A DNA stretch of 64,000 bases from Herbaspirillum aquaticum (GCF_002213425.1 NZ_NJGV01000022.1:1-64000); one strand, 5' to 3'; shown: positions 8,804 to 17,041, counted from the stretch's first letter. Numbers and translations are program-made. The notes: generated by a model from the letters alone, not told the origin.

Positions 8804-9774
8804 GCACGGGCCTCCACCCGCACGCGCGGATCAAGCAGTTTGTAGAGCACGTCCACCACCAGGTTGATGGTGACGAACATGCAGACGATCACCATCAGGT
8901 AAGCCACGATGACAGGACGATCCAGCGCATTGATGCTGTCCAGGATCAGCTTGCCCGCACCCGGCCACGCAAAGATGCTCTCGGTAACCACCGCAAAGGC
9001 AATGGTGGAGCCGAACTCCAGCCCGACCACCGTCACCAGCGGGATGAGCGTATTGCGCAGCACGTACATCAGCACCACGCGCGCCGGGGACAAGCCCTTG
9101 GCACGGGCGAACTTCACGTAGTCCATCGGCAGCACCTCACGCACATTGGCGCGGGTCAAGCGAATGACCAGCGAAATCTTGAACAGCGACAGGTTGATGG
9201 CCGGCAGGATCATGTGACGCCAACCATCGGCGGTAAGCCACGACCATTGCACACCGAACAGTTCGGCGGTCTGCCCGCGTCCGCCCGAAGGCAGCCAGCC
9301 CAGCGTGACCGAGAAGGCCATGATCAGCATCAGCCCGATCCAGAAGGTTGGCAGCGAAAACCCGAAGATGCTGGTGGTCATCACCAGGCGCGAGACCGGA
9401 TGATCCGGCTTCATGCCCGCAAACAGCCCCAGCGGTACGCCCACCGCCAGCGCCAGCAGCAATGCGGCCACGGCCAGCTCCAGCGTGGCCGGCAGGCGCT
9501 GGAAGATCAGCAGGATGGCCGGGGTGTTGTAGACGAAACTGTTGCCCAGGTTGCCGTGCAGCGCGCCATTGAGGAAGGCCAGGTACTGGCGCCATACCGG
9601 CTGGTCCAGTCCCAGCTCCTTGATGATGCGCAGGCGGTCCACCTGGTCCACGTCCTGGCCGATCAGGATATCGACCGGGTTGCCGATCATGTGCAGGCCG
9701 AAGAAAACGATCACCGTCATCAACAGCACCACCATGAGCGCCTGCAGCACGCTCTTTGCGATGGCCCCACTCAT
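8800..9774 (-). CDS. Peptide-type ABC transporter permease (DppB/OppB class)
   Basis: This 324-residue membrane protein starts with MSGAIAKSVLQALMVVLLMT, a typical first helix for DppB. It has the long periplasmic loop GQDVDQVDRLRIIKELGLDQ and the EAA loop (VKFARAKGLSPARVVLMYV). ATG at 9774 is chosen because it gives the four-base ATGA overlap seen throughout this operon; an upstream ATG at 9804 would overlap the FAD gene by 34 bases. It pairs with the DppC-type permease that follows. Confidence 0.92.
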   Translation of the reverse strand: MSGAIAKSVLQALMVVLLMTVIVFFGLHMIGNPVDILIGQDVDQVDRLRIIKELGLDQPVWRQYLAFLNGALHGNLGNSFVYNTPAILLIFQRLPATLELAVAALLLALAVGVPLGLFAGMKPDHPVSRLVMTTSIFGFSLPTFWIGLMLIMAFSVTLGWLPSGGRGQTAELFGVQWSWLTADGWRHMILPAINLSLFKISLVIRLTRANVREVLPMDYVKFARAKGLSPARVVLMYVLRNTLIPLVTVVGLEFGSTIAFAVVTESIFAWPGAGKLILDSINALDRPVIVAYLMVIVCMFVTINLVVDVLYKLLDPRVRVEARA

Positions 9775-11243
9775 GCGGGCAGCTCCCAGGGCGATTCGCT
9801 CCACTCGTCGCCTTCCAGTTCCGGTTCTTCATAGGCCTGGATGTTGCGGTAGTGGTAGTCGATGTCCTCGCTGTACATCAGCGCGGCGATGCCCTGCGCC
9901 AGGCGGTAGGCGCCATCGCTGATGGCCGGGATGTCGCCGGACACCGTGCCATGGCTGGCGGCGGCCGGATAGCAGAAGCAGTGCACACGCTCCAGTCCCG
10001 GCAGGCTGCCCGGCGTCTTCTGCTGGAACTCGAACACCGGGCCCAGGTAGGGCGAGTCGGCCAGTTCCTGGTCTTCTTCACCGGCCGGCGGGGTGTAGCG
10101 GTCGCTCCAGTTGAGGATGTGCGGTGCGATGTCCTTGAACTCGCGGCGCAGGCTCCAGTCGATCTTGAAACCGGTGGAGAAGAACAGGAAATCCAGTTCC
10201 AGCGGACCACGGTTGGTCTGCAGCAGCAGCGCCCCATCCGGCTTGACCTCAACGGATTCGATCGCCGTGCCCAGCAGGAAGCGGGCATTGGCAAAGCGCG
10301 AGACGCGGCGCGTGCTGCCAGAAGGCGGCGGCACTTGCTGGGCGTTGACGTAATGGCGGATGCGCCATTTCCATTCATCCGGCAGGTGCAGGTGGCCGTT
10401 GACCAGCCCGGGGTTACCCGAGCCCTTGCCCTTGTTGATGCGCGGCAGGTCCTTGCGGCGGATCAGCATATCCACGCGCGCAGCCCCCTCTTCCAGTGCG
10501 GTCGCGGCGCTGTCCATGGCCGAAGCGCCACCGCCGATCACCCCCACGCGCTTGCCCTTCAGGCTGGCGTAGTCGAACAGGTCGGAGGAATGCGCCCAGC
10601 GGTCGCGCGGCAGTTGCTCCACCAGCGGCGGGAGGTAGGCACCGCCCAGGCCGTCGCGGCCGGTGGCTACCACCACGCGGCGCGCCAGCACGGTCGATGT
10701 GCCCGCAGGCGATTGCAGCTGCAGCGCCACGATGCCATCGGCGCGCGGCTGCACCGCCAGCACGCGGTGTTCGTTGCGGATATCGAGTTGCATGACGCGA
10801 CGGAACCAGCGCAAATACTCCATCCATTGCAGGCGCGGGATCTTGTCCAGCGCTTCCCAGGCGTCCAGCCCGAACTGAGCCTCGAACCAGGCACGGAAAG
10901 TCAGCGCCGGGAAGCCCAGCGCCGGGCCGGTCAGGGTCTTGGGGGAACGCAGGGTTTCCATGCGCGCAGTAGTGGCCCAGGGGCCTTCGAAGTCCTTGGG
11001 CGACTGGTCGTAGATCACATTGGGAATACCCAGGTGCGACAACGCCACCGAAGCCGCCATGCCGGCTTGGCCGCCGCCGATGATGGCCACGTCGATCACC
11101 GGCACACCGTCGCGCACGGTGGCCGGGGTCCAGGACTTGCCGGGCAGCGCCAGCCATTGCAGGTCCTGGCGTACGCGCGCCTCCAGGGCGGCCAGTCCTT
11201 GCGGGGGAGCAGCGGGGATCAGGGTCGGTTCGGTGTCGTGCAT
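9771..11243 (-). CDS. FAD/NAD(P)-binding monooxygenase-like flavoprotein
   Basis: This 490-residue cytoplasmic protein has two Rossmann nucleotide motifs: FAD-binding IIGGGQAG at residues 54-61 and an NAD(P)H-type VIGGGASA near 235-242, with the linking motif VVVATGRDG at about 191-199. The arrangement matches class B flavin monooxygenases and related oxidoreductases. It is the first gene of the operon, overlapping the permease by four bases, and lies 135 bases downstream of the LysR gene. It probably oxidises the imported substrate, for example by N-, S- or Baeyer-Villiger-type oxygenation. The typical FMO fingerprint FxGxxxHxxxY/F is not obvious, so a hydroxylase or dehydrogenase role is also possible. 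Confidence 0.8.
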   Translation of the reverse strand: MHDTEPTLIPAAPPQGLAALEARVRQDLQWLALPGKSWTPATVRDGVPVIDVAIIGGGQAGMAASVALSHLGIPNVIYDQSPKDFEGPWATTARMETLRSPKTLTGPALGFPALTFRAWFEAQFGLDAWEALDKIPRLQWMEYLRWFRRVMQLDIRNEHRVLAVQPRADGIVALQLQSPAGTSTVLARRVVVATGRDGLGGAYLPPLVEQLPRDRWAHSSDLFDYASLKGKRVGVIGGGASAMDSAATALEEGAARVDMLIRRKDLPRINKGKGSGNPGLVNGHLHLPDEWKWRIRHYVNAQQVPPPSGSTRRVSRFANARFLLGTAIESVEVKPDGALLLQTNRGPLELDFLFFSTGFKIDWSLRREFKDIAPHILNWSDRYTPPAGEEDQELADSPYLGPVFEFQQKTPGSLPGLERVHCFCYPAAASHGTVSGDIPAISDGAYRLAQGIAALMYSEDIDYHYRNIQAYEEPELEGDEWSESPWELPA

Positions 11244-11378
11244 AGCGCCTCGTCAAAAGCATGAAGAGACGTCGCCGGCAAGGGCCTGCGATCGTCTCGA
11301 TTCGGGTTTTGTGATGCAACGCCCTTCCCGGTTGACGCTGCTTGCTTGGTTTTTACTACACTGCTACTGCGAAATCAT

Positions 11379-12317
11379 TTACAACAATTCGTCATGCAGG
11401 CTGGCATCGCGCTTGACGAAGCCCTGCAAGGTCGTGCGGGCGGCCTTTTCCACGGCATCGATCAGGCGTTGCGTGACGCCCTCGACCGGTTTGCCATAGG
11501 GCGTGACCACACCGAAGTAAAACGGAATCTCCACCGCCAGGCGCTTGACCACCATGCCCTCGATGGGCATGCCGTAGGCCGTGGCCGGCTCCACCAGCGC
11601 CACGCCCAGCCCGGCGCGGGCAGCCATGATGGCGTTGAAGGAGGTGTTGGTATCGATGGCCACATCGAGCTGGCTGTCCTCGCCCAGCGCCAATTCCACG
11701 CGCTGGCGCAGGCGATAGCGGTTGGACATGGTGATGACGCGCTGGCCGCGCAGGGCGGCGCGCGTGAGCTTGTCCTTGCCCGCCAGCGGATGATCGGCGC
11801 GCACCACCGCCACGCAGGGCGCTTCGCCGATCCAGTGCAGGTCCAGCCCGCGATGGGCCACCGGCAACGAGGTCAGCCCCAGGCTGACGGTACGATGCAG
11901 GACCGCATGCACCACCTGCTCGGCCGAAGCGCTGCGCAGGTGGATGTGTTCGGGGAAAGCGCGCTCCTTGTCGGCGGCCAGCAATTGCAGGGCCGCCGGG
12001 GCGATGGTGGAAGCCAGCGCGGGGGTGGCGACCAGATGGACCGGATGGACCTCTTCGCGGGCGATTTCCTGCGCCCGCTCGCGGATGCTGCGCAGGCCCA
12101 CCAGTGAGCGCTCCACCTCTTCGTAGAGCAGGAAGGCCTTGGCCGTGGGCGTGACGCGCGGACCGTTGCGGTCGAACAGGGCGTAGCCCAGCTCGGCTTC
12201 CAGTTCGCCGATGGCCTTGCTGACGGCGGGCTGCGAACGGCCCAGGCTGCGGCCGGCACCGGTCACGCTCCCCAGGGTCATTACGGCCGCAAATGCCTCC
12301 AGCTGATTCAGATCCAT
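11379..12317 (-). CDS. LysR-family transcriptional regulator
   Basis: The 312-residue LysR regulator has an N-terminal winged helix (MDLNQLEAFAAVMTLGSVTG, then SLGRSQPAVSKAIGELEAEL) and a periplasmic-binding-like effector domain from about residue 90. It is on the same strand as, and upstream of, the transport/oxidation operon rather than divergent from it, so control of that operon is probable but not shown. The effector may be the transported substrate. The downstream 135-base gap holds the likely operon promoter region; I did not find a convincing T-N11-A operator there. Confidence 0.9.
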   Translation of the reverse strand: MDLNQLEAFAAVMTLGSVTGAGRSLGRSQPAVSKAIGELEAELGYALFDRNGPRVTPTAKAFLLYEEVERSLVGLRSIRERAQEIAREEVHPVHLVATPALASTIAPAALQLLAADKERAFPEHIHLRSASAEQVVHAVLHRTVSLGLTSLPVAHRGLDLHWIGEAPCVAVVRADHPLAGKDKLTRAALRGQRVITMSNRYRLRQRVELALGEDSQLDVAIDTNTSFNAIMAARAGLGVALVEPATAYGMPIEGMVVKRLAVEIPFYFGVVTPYGKPVEGVTQRLIDAVEKAARTTLQGFVKRDASLHDELL

Positions 12318-12619
12318 CGAAATCGCTTTCCTTGATTAAGGTCCTTGCATATGATTTTCGAATTATAGGTTTGCTTGTATTCTATTTCAGTATAATAATT
12401 TTGTATAAGCAAATGCATGAGGTGGCATGTGACCGGGAATCCCGCTGCCCTCCTGTCTTGCTGCCTGGCCGATCGGGATGCCTGCGGGCAACTTTCGAAT
12501 TCCGTATATACAAATGAGCGCAAAGTCGTTTTCCAAGGAACGGCAGCGGCGTTACTGTATGACCAGGCCCTTGGCCACCCTGCTCAACTGGAACCCTCTG
12601 GACTCTCCGGAACACCGTC
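12318..12619. other. A/T-rich divergent intergenic region
   Basis: These 302 bases separate the minus-strand LysR gene from the plus-strand cysteine desulfurase. The part nearest LysR (about 12340-12415) is notably A/T-rich against a GC-rich background, with a TATAAT match at 12391-12396. It probably holds the promoters of both genes and a LysR autoregulatory site. No clear inverted repeat was seen and no short gene is supported. Confidence 0.5.
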
Positions 12620-13825
12620 ATGAACGCCCCTGCCCCCTGTCGCCCGCCGGCCGATCTTCGCTTCCCCATCTACCTGGACTATGGCGCTACCACGCCGGTC
12701 GATCCGCATGTGGCGCGTGTCATGTGCGACTTCCTCACCGAGAAGTTCGGCAATGCGGCCAGCAGCTCCCACCCCTTTGGCTGGGAAGCGCGGCGTGCGG
12801 TGGACAAGGCGCGTGCCCAGGTAGCCGGGCTGGTCGGCGCCCGCCCCGATGAAATCATCTGGACCTCGGGCGCGACCGAATCCAACAACCTGGCCCTCAA
12901 AGGCTGTGCCCACGCGCTGCGCGCGCAGGGGCGGGGCAAGCATCTCATCACCGTGGCCACCGAGCACAAGGCCGTGCTGGACACCATGCATACGCTGGAA
13001 AAGGCCGGCTTCGACGTCACCTACCTGCAGCCCGGCGCGGACGGCCTCATCACGCTGGCCCAGTTCCGTGCGGCTTTGCGGCCGGACACGCTGCTGGCCT
13101 CGGTGATGTATGTCAACAACGAGATCGGCGTGATACAGCCCATTGCCGAGCTGGGCGAACTGTGTGCCGCGCACGGCGTGGTGTTCCACGTCGATGCGGT
13201 GCAGGCGGCCGGCAAGATCGCCATCGACCTGCAGCAGCTGAAGGTGGACCTGATGTCCTTCTCGGCGCACAAGGTCTATGGGCCCAAGGGCATAGGTGCC
13301 CTGTATGTCCGCCACAATCCTGCCCTGAAGCTGGAAGCCCAGATTGACGGCGGCGGTCATGAGAACGGCATGCGCTCCGGCACCCTGGCCACGCATCAGA
13401 TCGTGGGCATGGGCGAAGCCTTCGCACTGGCCGGTGATGTGCTGGAAGAAGAAGGACGCCGCATCCGTTGCCTGCGGGATCGCCTCTGGGCCGGGCTGGC
13501 GGACCTGCCCGGCGTGCAGTTGAATGGCAGCGCCGAGGCACGCGTGCCGCATAACCTCAACGTGAGCTTTCCGCCCACGCGCTACGGCACGCTGGGCAGC
13601 CAGTTGCTGGGCATCGCGGTGTCGGCCGGCTCAGCCTGCAATTCAGCCGCTTCCGCGCCCTCCTTCGTGCTGCTGGCCATCGGCCGTTCGCCCGACGTGG
13701 CACGCAATGCCGTGCGCTTTTCGCTGGGACGCGGCACCACCGAGGCCGAGATCGACTATGTCGTGGCCACCGTGCGGCAGGTGCTGGCGCATGAGGTCGA
13801 GACGGCCGTGCTGGCGGAGCATTAA
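12620..13825 (+). CDS. Cysteine desulfurase, NifS/IscS family
   Basis: This 401-residue class V aminotransferase-fold enzyme removes sulfur from L-cysteine as enzyme-bound persulfide, giving alanine. Visible residues are the PLP lysine Lys218 (SFSAHKVYGPKG), the PLP-stacking histidine His116 (TEHKAV), Asp192 (FHVDAVQAAGK) and the catalytic cysteine Cys340 in SAGSACNSAASAPS, with a long IscS-type loop. The ATG start follows a modest purine stretch. It stands alone: no iscR, iscU or hscAB is next to it, so it is likely an accessory desulfurase rather than the ISC housekeeping copy. A link to sulfur supply for nearby genes is speculation. Confidence 0.9.
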   Translation: MNAPAPCRPPADLRFPIYLDYGATTPVDPHVARVMCDFLTEKFGNAASSSHPFGWEARRAVDKARAQVAGLVGARPDEIIWTSGATESNNLALKGCAHALRAQGRGKHLITVATEHKAVLDTMHTLEKAGFDVTYLQPGADGLITLAQFRAALRPDTLLASVMYVNNEIGVIQPIAELGELCAAHGVVFHVDAVQAAGKIAIDLQQLKVDLMSFSAHKVYGPKGIGALYVRHNPALKLEAQIDGGGHENGMRSGTLATHQIVGMGEAFALAGDVLEEEGRRIRCLRDRLWAGLADLPGVQLNGSAEARVPHNLNVSFPPTRYGTLGSQLLGIAVSAGSACNSAASAPSFVLLAIGRSPDVARNAVRFSLGRGTTEAEIDYVVATVRQVLAHEVETAVLAEH

Positions 13826-13923
13826 GATTGACGGACCGGCGGACTTAGTTTTCTCATAGGGGATGCGCCGGCTCCATCATTCCCGTTCATTAGGTTTCAA
13901 CTAGCGTTTTCTCTCATAAGCCA

Positions 13924-13973
13924 AGAACTTTTTATAAGTTCTCACGTGGGTCAGCCCCGGTTAGACTCGGGGC
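13924..13973 (+). promoter_or_regulatory. Two small inverted repeats in the metN-remnant leader
   Basis: AGAACTT (13924-13930) and AAGTTCT (13936-13942) form a 7-bp inverted repeat with a 5-base spacer. GCCCCG (13954-13959) and CGGGGC (13968-13973) form a short hairpin just ahead of the GTG start of the broken metN. They could be an operator and an RNA hairpin of the former methionine-transport operon. I could not match them to a known SAM riboswitch class. Confidence 0.3.
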
Positions 13974-13995
13974 CGCTTCCTTAGAACTGACCAGC

Positions 13996-14370
13996 GTGAT
14001 TCGTATCGAGCAACTCCACAAGACTTACCGTGCCGGCCAGCGCGACATCATCGCGCTGCAGGACATCAACCTGGACATCGCCCAGGGCGAGATCTTCGGC
14101 ATCATCGGCCGTTCCGGCGCCGGCAAGAGCACCCTGATCCGCACCCTCAACGTCCTCGAACGCCCCGACCGCGGGCCCGTCCTCATCGACGGCGAAGACA
14201 TTACCGGCCTGGGCCATGAAGCCCTGCTCGGCCTGCGCCAGCGCGTGGGCATCGCCCGGGCGCTGGCCAATTCGCCGCGCCTTCTGATGCGCTCGGGCAG
14301 ACTGCACCGTCTCCCTGTCACACCGCCGGGATGCCCCGCAGAGCCGGGGCTACCGCAGAAGCGTGCATAA
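13996..14370 (+). pseudogene. metN: Remnant of methionine ABC transporter ATPase (metN), internally deleted
   Basis: The first 85 or so residues from a GTG start read as a normal MetN N terminus: MIRIEQLHKTYRAG, Walker A IIGRSGAGKSTLIR, then LNVLERPDRGPVLIDGEDIT. Then GLRQ runs directly into RVGIARALANSPRLL, which in intact MetN follows the LSGGQKQ signature about 70 residues later. The Q-loop, helical subdomain and signature are therefore lost in frame, and everything after LLM (Walker B, H-loop, ACT-like NIL domain) is replaced by unrelated residues. No metI or metQ follows. It is a non-functional fossil of a methionine importer operon. Confidence 0.85.
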
Positions 14371-14398
14371 CGCCAGGCCGGCGTGTATTACTGCAAGC

Positions 14399-14420
14399 CA
14401 CGGAGTGATCCGTGTTTTTT
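14399..14420 (+). terminator. Rho-independent terminator after metN remnant
   Basis: The stem CACGGA/TCCGTG (14399-14404 with 14409-14414) has a four-base loop and is followed by six T residues at 14415-14420. It is placed to end plus-strand transcription coming through the metN remnant before the minus-strand higBA module. Confidence 0.65.
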
Positions 14421-14448
14421 ATGCGCCATTGAATCGATCGCTTTGACC

Positions 14449-14754
14449 TTAGCCATGAGCGGTCATCAAGGGACGAATCCGGGACTTGATGACCGGCAGC
14501 AAGTCCCGATAGGCGATGCGCACATCGTATTCTGACTGGAGATTAAGCCAGAACAGTGGATCCATCTTGAAGTAAACGCCAAGGCGTACGGCGGTATCTA
14601 CTGTTACGGGCCGCTTGCCGTTAATGATTTCACTGATGCGCGAAACCGGCACATCGATATCGGACGCGACGCGCGCAGCAGTCATTCCCATGGGCTTGAT
14701 GAATTCCTCAAGGAGGATTTCGCCAGGGTGAATCTCTTCCAACTTTTTGCTCAT
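14449..14754 (-). CDS. higA: HigA-family antitoxin, XRE helix-turn-helix
   Basis: This 101-residue antitoxin opens with IHPGEILLEEFIKPMGMTAA and has the HTH ARVASDIDVPVSRISEIING followed by the family stretch GKRPVTVDTAVRLGVYF. It neutralises the HigB ribosome-dependent mRNA interferase and represses its own promoter. It lies nine bases downstream of the toxin gene in the higB-higA order typical of this family. It looks intact although the toxin gene does not, so it may persist as an orphan regulator or anti-addiction remnant. Confidence 0.88.
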   Translation of the reverse strand: MSKKLEEIHPGEILLEEFIKPMGMTAARVASDIDVPVSRISEIINGKRPVTVDTAVRLGVYFKMDPLFWLNLQSEYDVRIAYRDLLPVIKSRIRPLMTAHG

Positions 14755-14763
14755 GATGCCTTC

Positions 14764-15041
14764 CTAGTGATAGTCCACGATCTCGACATCGTGGGCCGCT
14801 CCATCTACCCATCTGAAACAGATACGCCACTGATCACTCACACGAATGCTGTGCTGCCCTTTGCGATCTCCCTTGAGCAGTTCGAGTCGATTACCCGGCG
14901 GCACTCTCAATGCGCCCAGATCACGGGCAGCATGGATCATCTGGAGCTTGCGCCGAGCCACCCGTTCGATATTGTGAAAACGGTGAACGGAGAACTGTTG
15001 AAGAGCATCTCGGTTTCTGAACAGGCAAATGAATGAATCAT
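14764..15041 (-). pseudogene. higB: HigB toxin gene with an apparent 1-base deletion
   Basis: From ATG at 15041 one frame reads MIHSFACSETEMLFN, a good HigB N terminus. The rest of the family pattern (QFSVHRFHNIERVARRKL, VPPGNRLELLKGDR, SDQWRICFRW, VEIVDYH) lies in the neighbouring frame, which has no proper start of its own. Adding one base near 14997 would join them into a normal-length protein of about 92 residues. As it stands, translation from 15041 gives a short unrelated tail. This could be inactivation, sequencing error or, less likely, programmed frameshifting. The family acts as a RelE-like mRNA interferase. Confidence 0.72.
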
Positions 15042-15067
15042 CTGGATAAGGATTGTATAACGCGGTA

Positions 15068-15090
15068 CGGATTCCGCTAAACAGAATCCG
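15068..15090. promoter_or_regulatory. Candidate higBA operator (inverted repeat)
   Basis: CGGATTC (15068-15074) and GAATCCG (15084-15090) form a perfect 7-bp inverted repeat with a 9-base spacer, 27 bases upstream of the toxin ATG. A possible minus-strand -10 (TATACA, near 15052-15058) lies between it and the start. The position fits autorepression by the HigA antitoxin. This is inferred from position and symmetry only. Confidence 0.5.
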
Positions 15091-15406
15091 CTTCACAGAA
15101 CATATAATCCTGAGAGATGCCTGCGCCAACTATCGCTTTGTCAAAAAATTGAGTTCGGATATCCAAAATTATCGAGCACCGGGACAAGCGCAAACTTGGT
15201 GAACCCCCGCCCCAAGATCGCCCCTCCCCGCCCCGCCATCAGCCAGTCCAGATTGGCATGACACCATGCCGGATCAGCATCGCCCGCATCGATGCTGCCA
15301 GCGTGCACGCCCAACCATGTGCAGTTCCTCAGGTGTCGCACGCCTGCTGGCATGGTCATTGCAAACCTGCACGGGACGATACAGTTCATTCAACGAAAGG
15401 GATCAC
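15091..15406. other. Intergenic region without a supported gene
   Basis: These 316 bases lie between the higBA promoter and the first binding-protein gene. A short minus-strand open frame (15141-15389) contains a protein-like stretch, AWCHANLDWLMAGRGGAILG, but has no convincing start or ribosome site and I do not recognise it; it may be a fossil. AACGAAAGGGATCAC just before 15407 is the ribosome-binding region of the next gene. Confidence 0.35.
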
Positions 15407-16204
15407 ATGAAATTTGCCAAACCGGTGCTCGCCGTCTCGCTGGCCCTGCTGGGCCTGTCCGTTCAAGTCGCGCACGCGGACGCCCTGGCCGATATCCAGA
15501 AGGCGGGCACGGTGCGCATTGCGGTGCCACAGGACTTTGCCCCCTTCGGCTCGGTGACGGCCGACCTGCAGCTGCAAGGCCTGGATATCGACGTGGCCAG
15601 GCTGATCGCCCAGAAGATGGGCGTCAAGGTCGAACTCGTGCCCGTGGCCAGCGCCAATCGCATCGCCTACCTGCAAACGCACAAGGCCGACCTGGTCATC
15701 TCCACCTTGGGCAAAAATGCAGAGCGCGAAAAGGTGATCGACTTCTCCCAATCCTATGCTCCCTACAACAACAGCGTCTTCGGCGTGGCCTCGGTGAAGG
15801 TCAGCGGACCAGAGGACCTGGCCGGCAAGACAGTGGGGGTGGCGCGCGGCACCTTCCAGGACCTGCAACTGACCGACACCGCCCCCAAGAGCGCCACCAT
15901 CAAGCGCTATGAAGACAACAACGCCATGATCTCGGCCTACGTTTCCGGCCAGGTACAGCTGGTCGGCACCGGCGACTTCGTGGCCTACGCGCTGGCCGAA
16001 AAAGCGCCCGGCAACAAGCCCGTGCTCAAGTACATCATCAATGAATCCAGCTGCAGCGTCGGCCTGAACAAGGGAGAAGCGGCCTTGCTGGCCAAGGTCA
16101 ACGACGTGCTCACGGCTGCCAAGAAAAGTGGCGAACTCAACGGTATCGTCCAGAAATGGCTGAACGTGCCCCTGCCCGCAAAGATGGCCACGACCTTCCA
16201 ATAA
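15407..16204 (+). CDS. Polar amino-acid ABC transporter substrate-binding protein, copy 1
   Basis: The product is 265 residues, with a signal peptide (MKFAKPVLAVSLALLGLSVQVAHA, cleavage before DALADIQ). The SBP_bac_3 fold carries the blocks RIAVPQDFAPFGS, GLDIDVARLIA, STLGKNAEREKVIDFSQSYA and GTGDFVAYALAE. It binds a polar amino acid or analogue in the periplasm. The upstream in-frame ATG at 15266 was rejected because the signal peptide starts at 15407, with AAAGGGA before it. No permease or ATPase gene adjoins it. It is tail-to-tail with a close paralog (by eye about three quarters identical), implying duplication with inversion. Confidence 0.9.
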   Translation: MKFAKPVLAVSLALLGLSVQVAHADALADIQKAGTVRIAVPQDFAPFGSVTADLQLQGLDIDVARLIAQKMGVKVELVPVASANRIAYLQTHKADLVISTLGKNAEREKVIDFSQSYAPYNNSVFGVASVKVSGPEDLAGKTVGVARGTFQDLQLTDTAPKSATIKRYEDNNAMISAYVSGQVQLVGTGDFVAYALAEKAPGNKPVLKYIINESSCSVGLNKGEAALLAKVNDVLTAAKKSGELNGIVQKWLNVPLPAKMATTFQ

Positions 16205-16206
16205 GC

Positions 16207-16232
16207 AAAACGGCCCGCCAAGGCGGGCCGTC
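16207..16232. terminator. Shared terminator between convergent binding-protein genes
   Basis: CGGCCCGCC (16211-16219) and GGCGGGCCG (16222-16230) make a perfect 9-bp stem with a two-base loop. On the minus strand it is followed by TTTT, giving a standard rho-independent terminator for the downstream minus-strand gene. On the plus strand the tail is TCCTCC, so termination there is weaker. Confidence 0.75.
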
Positions 16233-16249
16233 CTCCTGTACCGGACCGC

Positions 16250-17041
16250 TTACTGGTAAGTGGTCGCGATCTTTTCCGGCAGCGGCACGTTGAGCCACTT
16301 CTGCACAATGCCGTTGAGCTCCCCGCTCTTCTTGGACGCAGTCAGCGCCTCGTTGACCTTGGCCATGAGCGCCGGCTCGCCCTTGTTCATGCCCACATAG
16401 CAGGTCGAGACGTTGATGATGTACTTCAGCAGCGGCTTGTTGGTGGGGGTTTTCTCCGCCAGCGCATAGGCCACGAAATCGCCCGTACCCACGATCTGCA
16501 CCTGGCCCGAGACATAGGCCGAGATCAGGCCGTTGTTGTCTTCGTAGCGCTTGATGGTGGTGCTCTTGGGGACGCTGTCAGTCAGCATCAGGTCCTCGAA
16601 GGTGGAACGGGCCACGCCCACGGTCTGGTTGGCCAGGTCGGCCGGACCGGAGACCTTGATCGCCGCCACGCCGAAGACGCTGTTGTTGTAGGGCGCGTAG
16701 CCCTGCGAGAAGTCGATCACCTTTTCACGCTCGGCATTCTTGCCCAGGGTGGAAATGATGAGGTCGATCTTGTGCGTCTGCAGGAAAGCCATGCGGCTGG
16801 AAATAGGTACCGGCACCAGCTCGGCCTTCACGCCCAGGCCCTTGGCAACCAGTTTGGCCACGTCGATGTCCAGGCCCTGCAGCTTCAGGTCGGACCTCAC
16901 CGAGCCATAGGGCGCAAAGTCCTGCGGCACACCGATCTTGACCACGCCGGCTTTCTGGATGTCAGCCAGGTTGTCGGCGCAGGCGGTACCGCTGAGGGTG
17001 GCCAGAGCGGCCAGGGCGAGGATGGTCTTGACGAACTTCAT
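16250..17041 (-). CDS. Polar amino-acid ABC transporter substrate-binding protein, copy 2
   Basis: This 263-residue paralog of the adjacent plus-strand binding protein has signal peptide MKFVKTILALAALATLSGTACA and the same blocks (KIGVPQDFAPYGS, STLGKNAEREKVIDFSQGYA, GTGDFVAYALAEK). The start is set at MKFVK (17041), where a signal peptide and AGGGAACC are found; the longer frame to 17104 is not signal-like. It is likewise separated from any permease gene. Differences lie mainly around the ligand-facing loops (ISSRMAF versus ASANRIAY), suggesting a shifted ligand range. Both must use a transporter encoded elsewhere. Confidence 0.9.
   Translation of the reverse strand: MKFVKTILALAALATLSGTACADNLADIQKAGVVKIGVPQDFAPYGSVRSDLKLQGLDIDVAKLVAKGLGVKAELVPVPISSRMAFLQTHKIDLIISTLGKNAEREKVIDFSQGYAPYNNSVFGVAAIKVSGPADLANQTVGVARSTFEDLMLTDSVPKSTTIKRYEDNNGLISAYVSGQVQIVGTGDFVAYALAEKTPTNKPLLKYIINVSTCYVGMNKGEPALMAKVNEALTASKKSGELNGIVQKWLNVPLPEKIATTYQ

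Noticed and set aside
15141-15389. 82-residue minus-strand frame near higBA
   Set aside because: Part looks protein-like, but there is no ribosome site or family; at most it is a fossil, so it is mentioned only in the intergenic entry.
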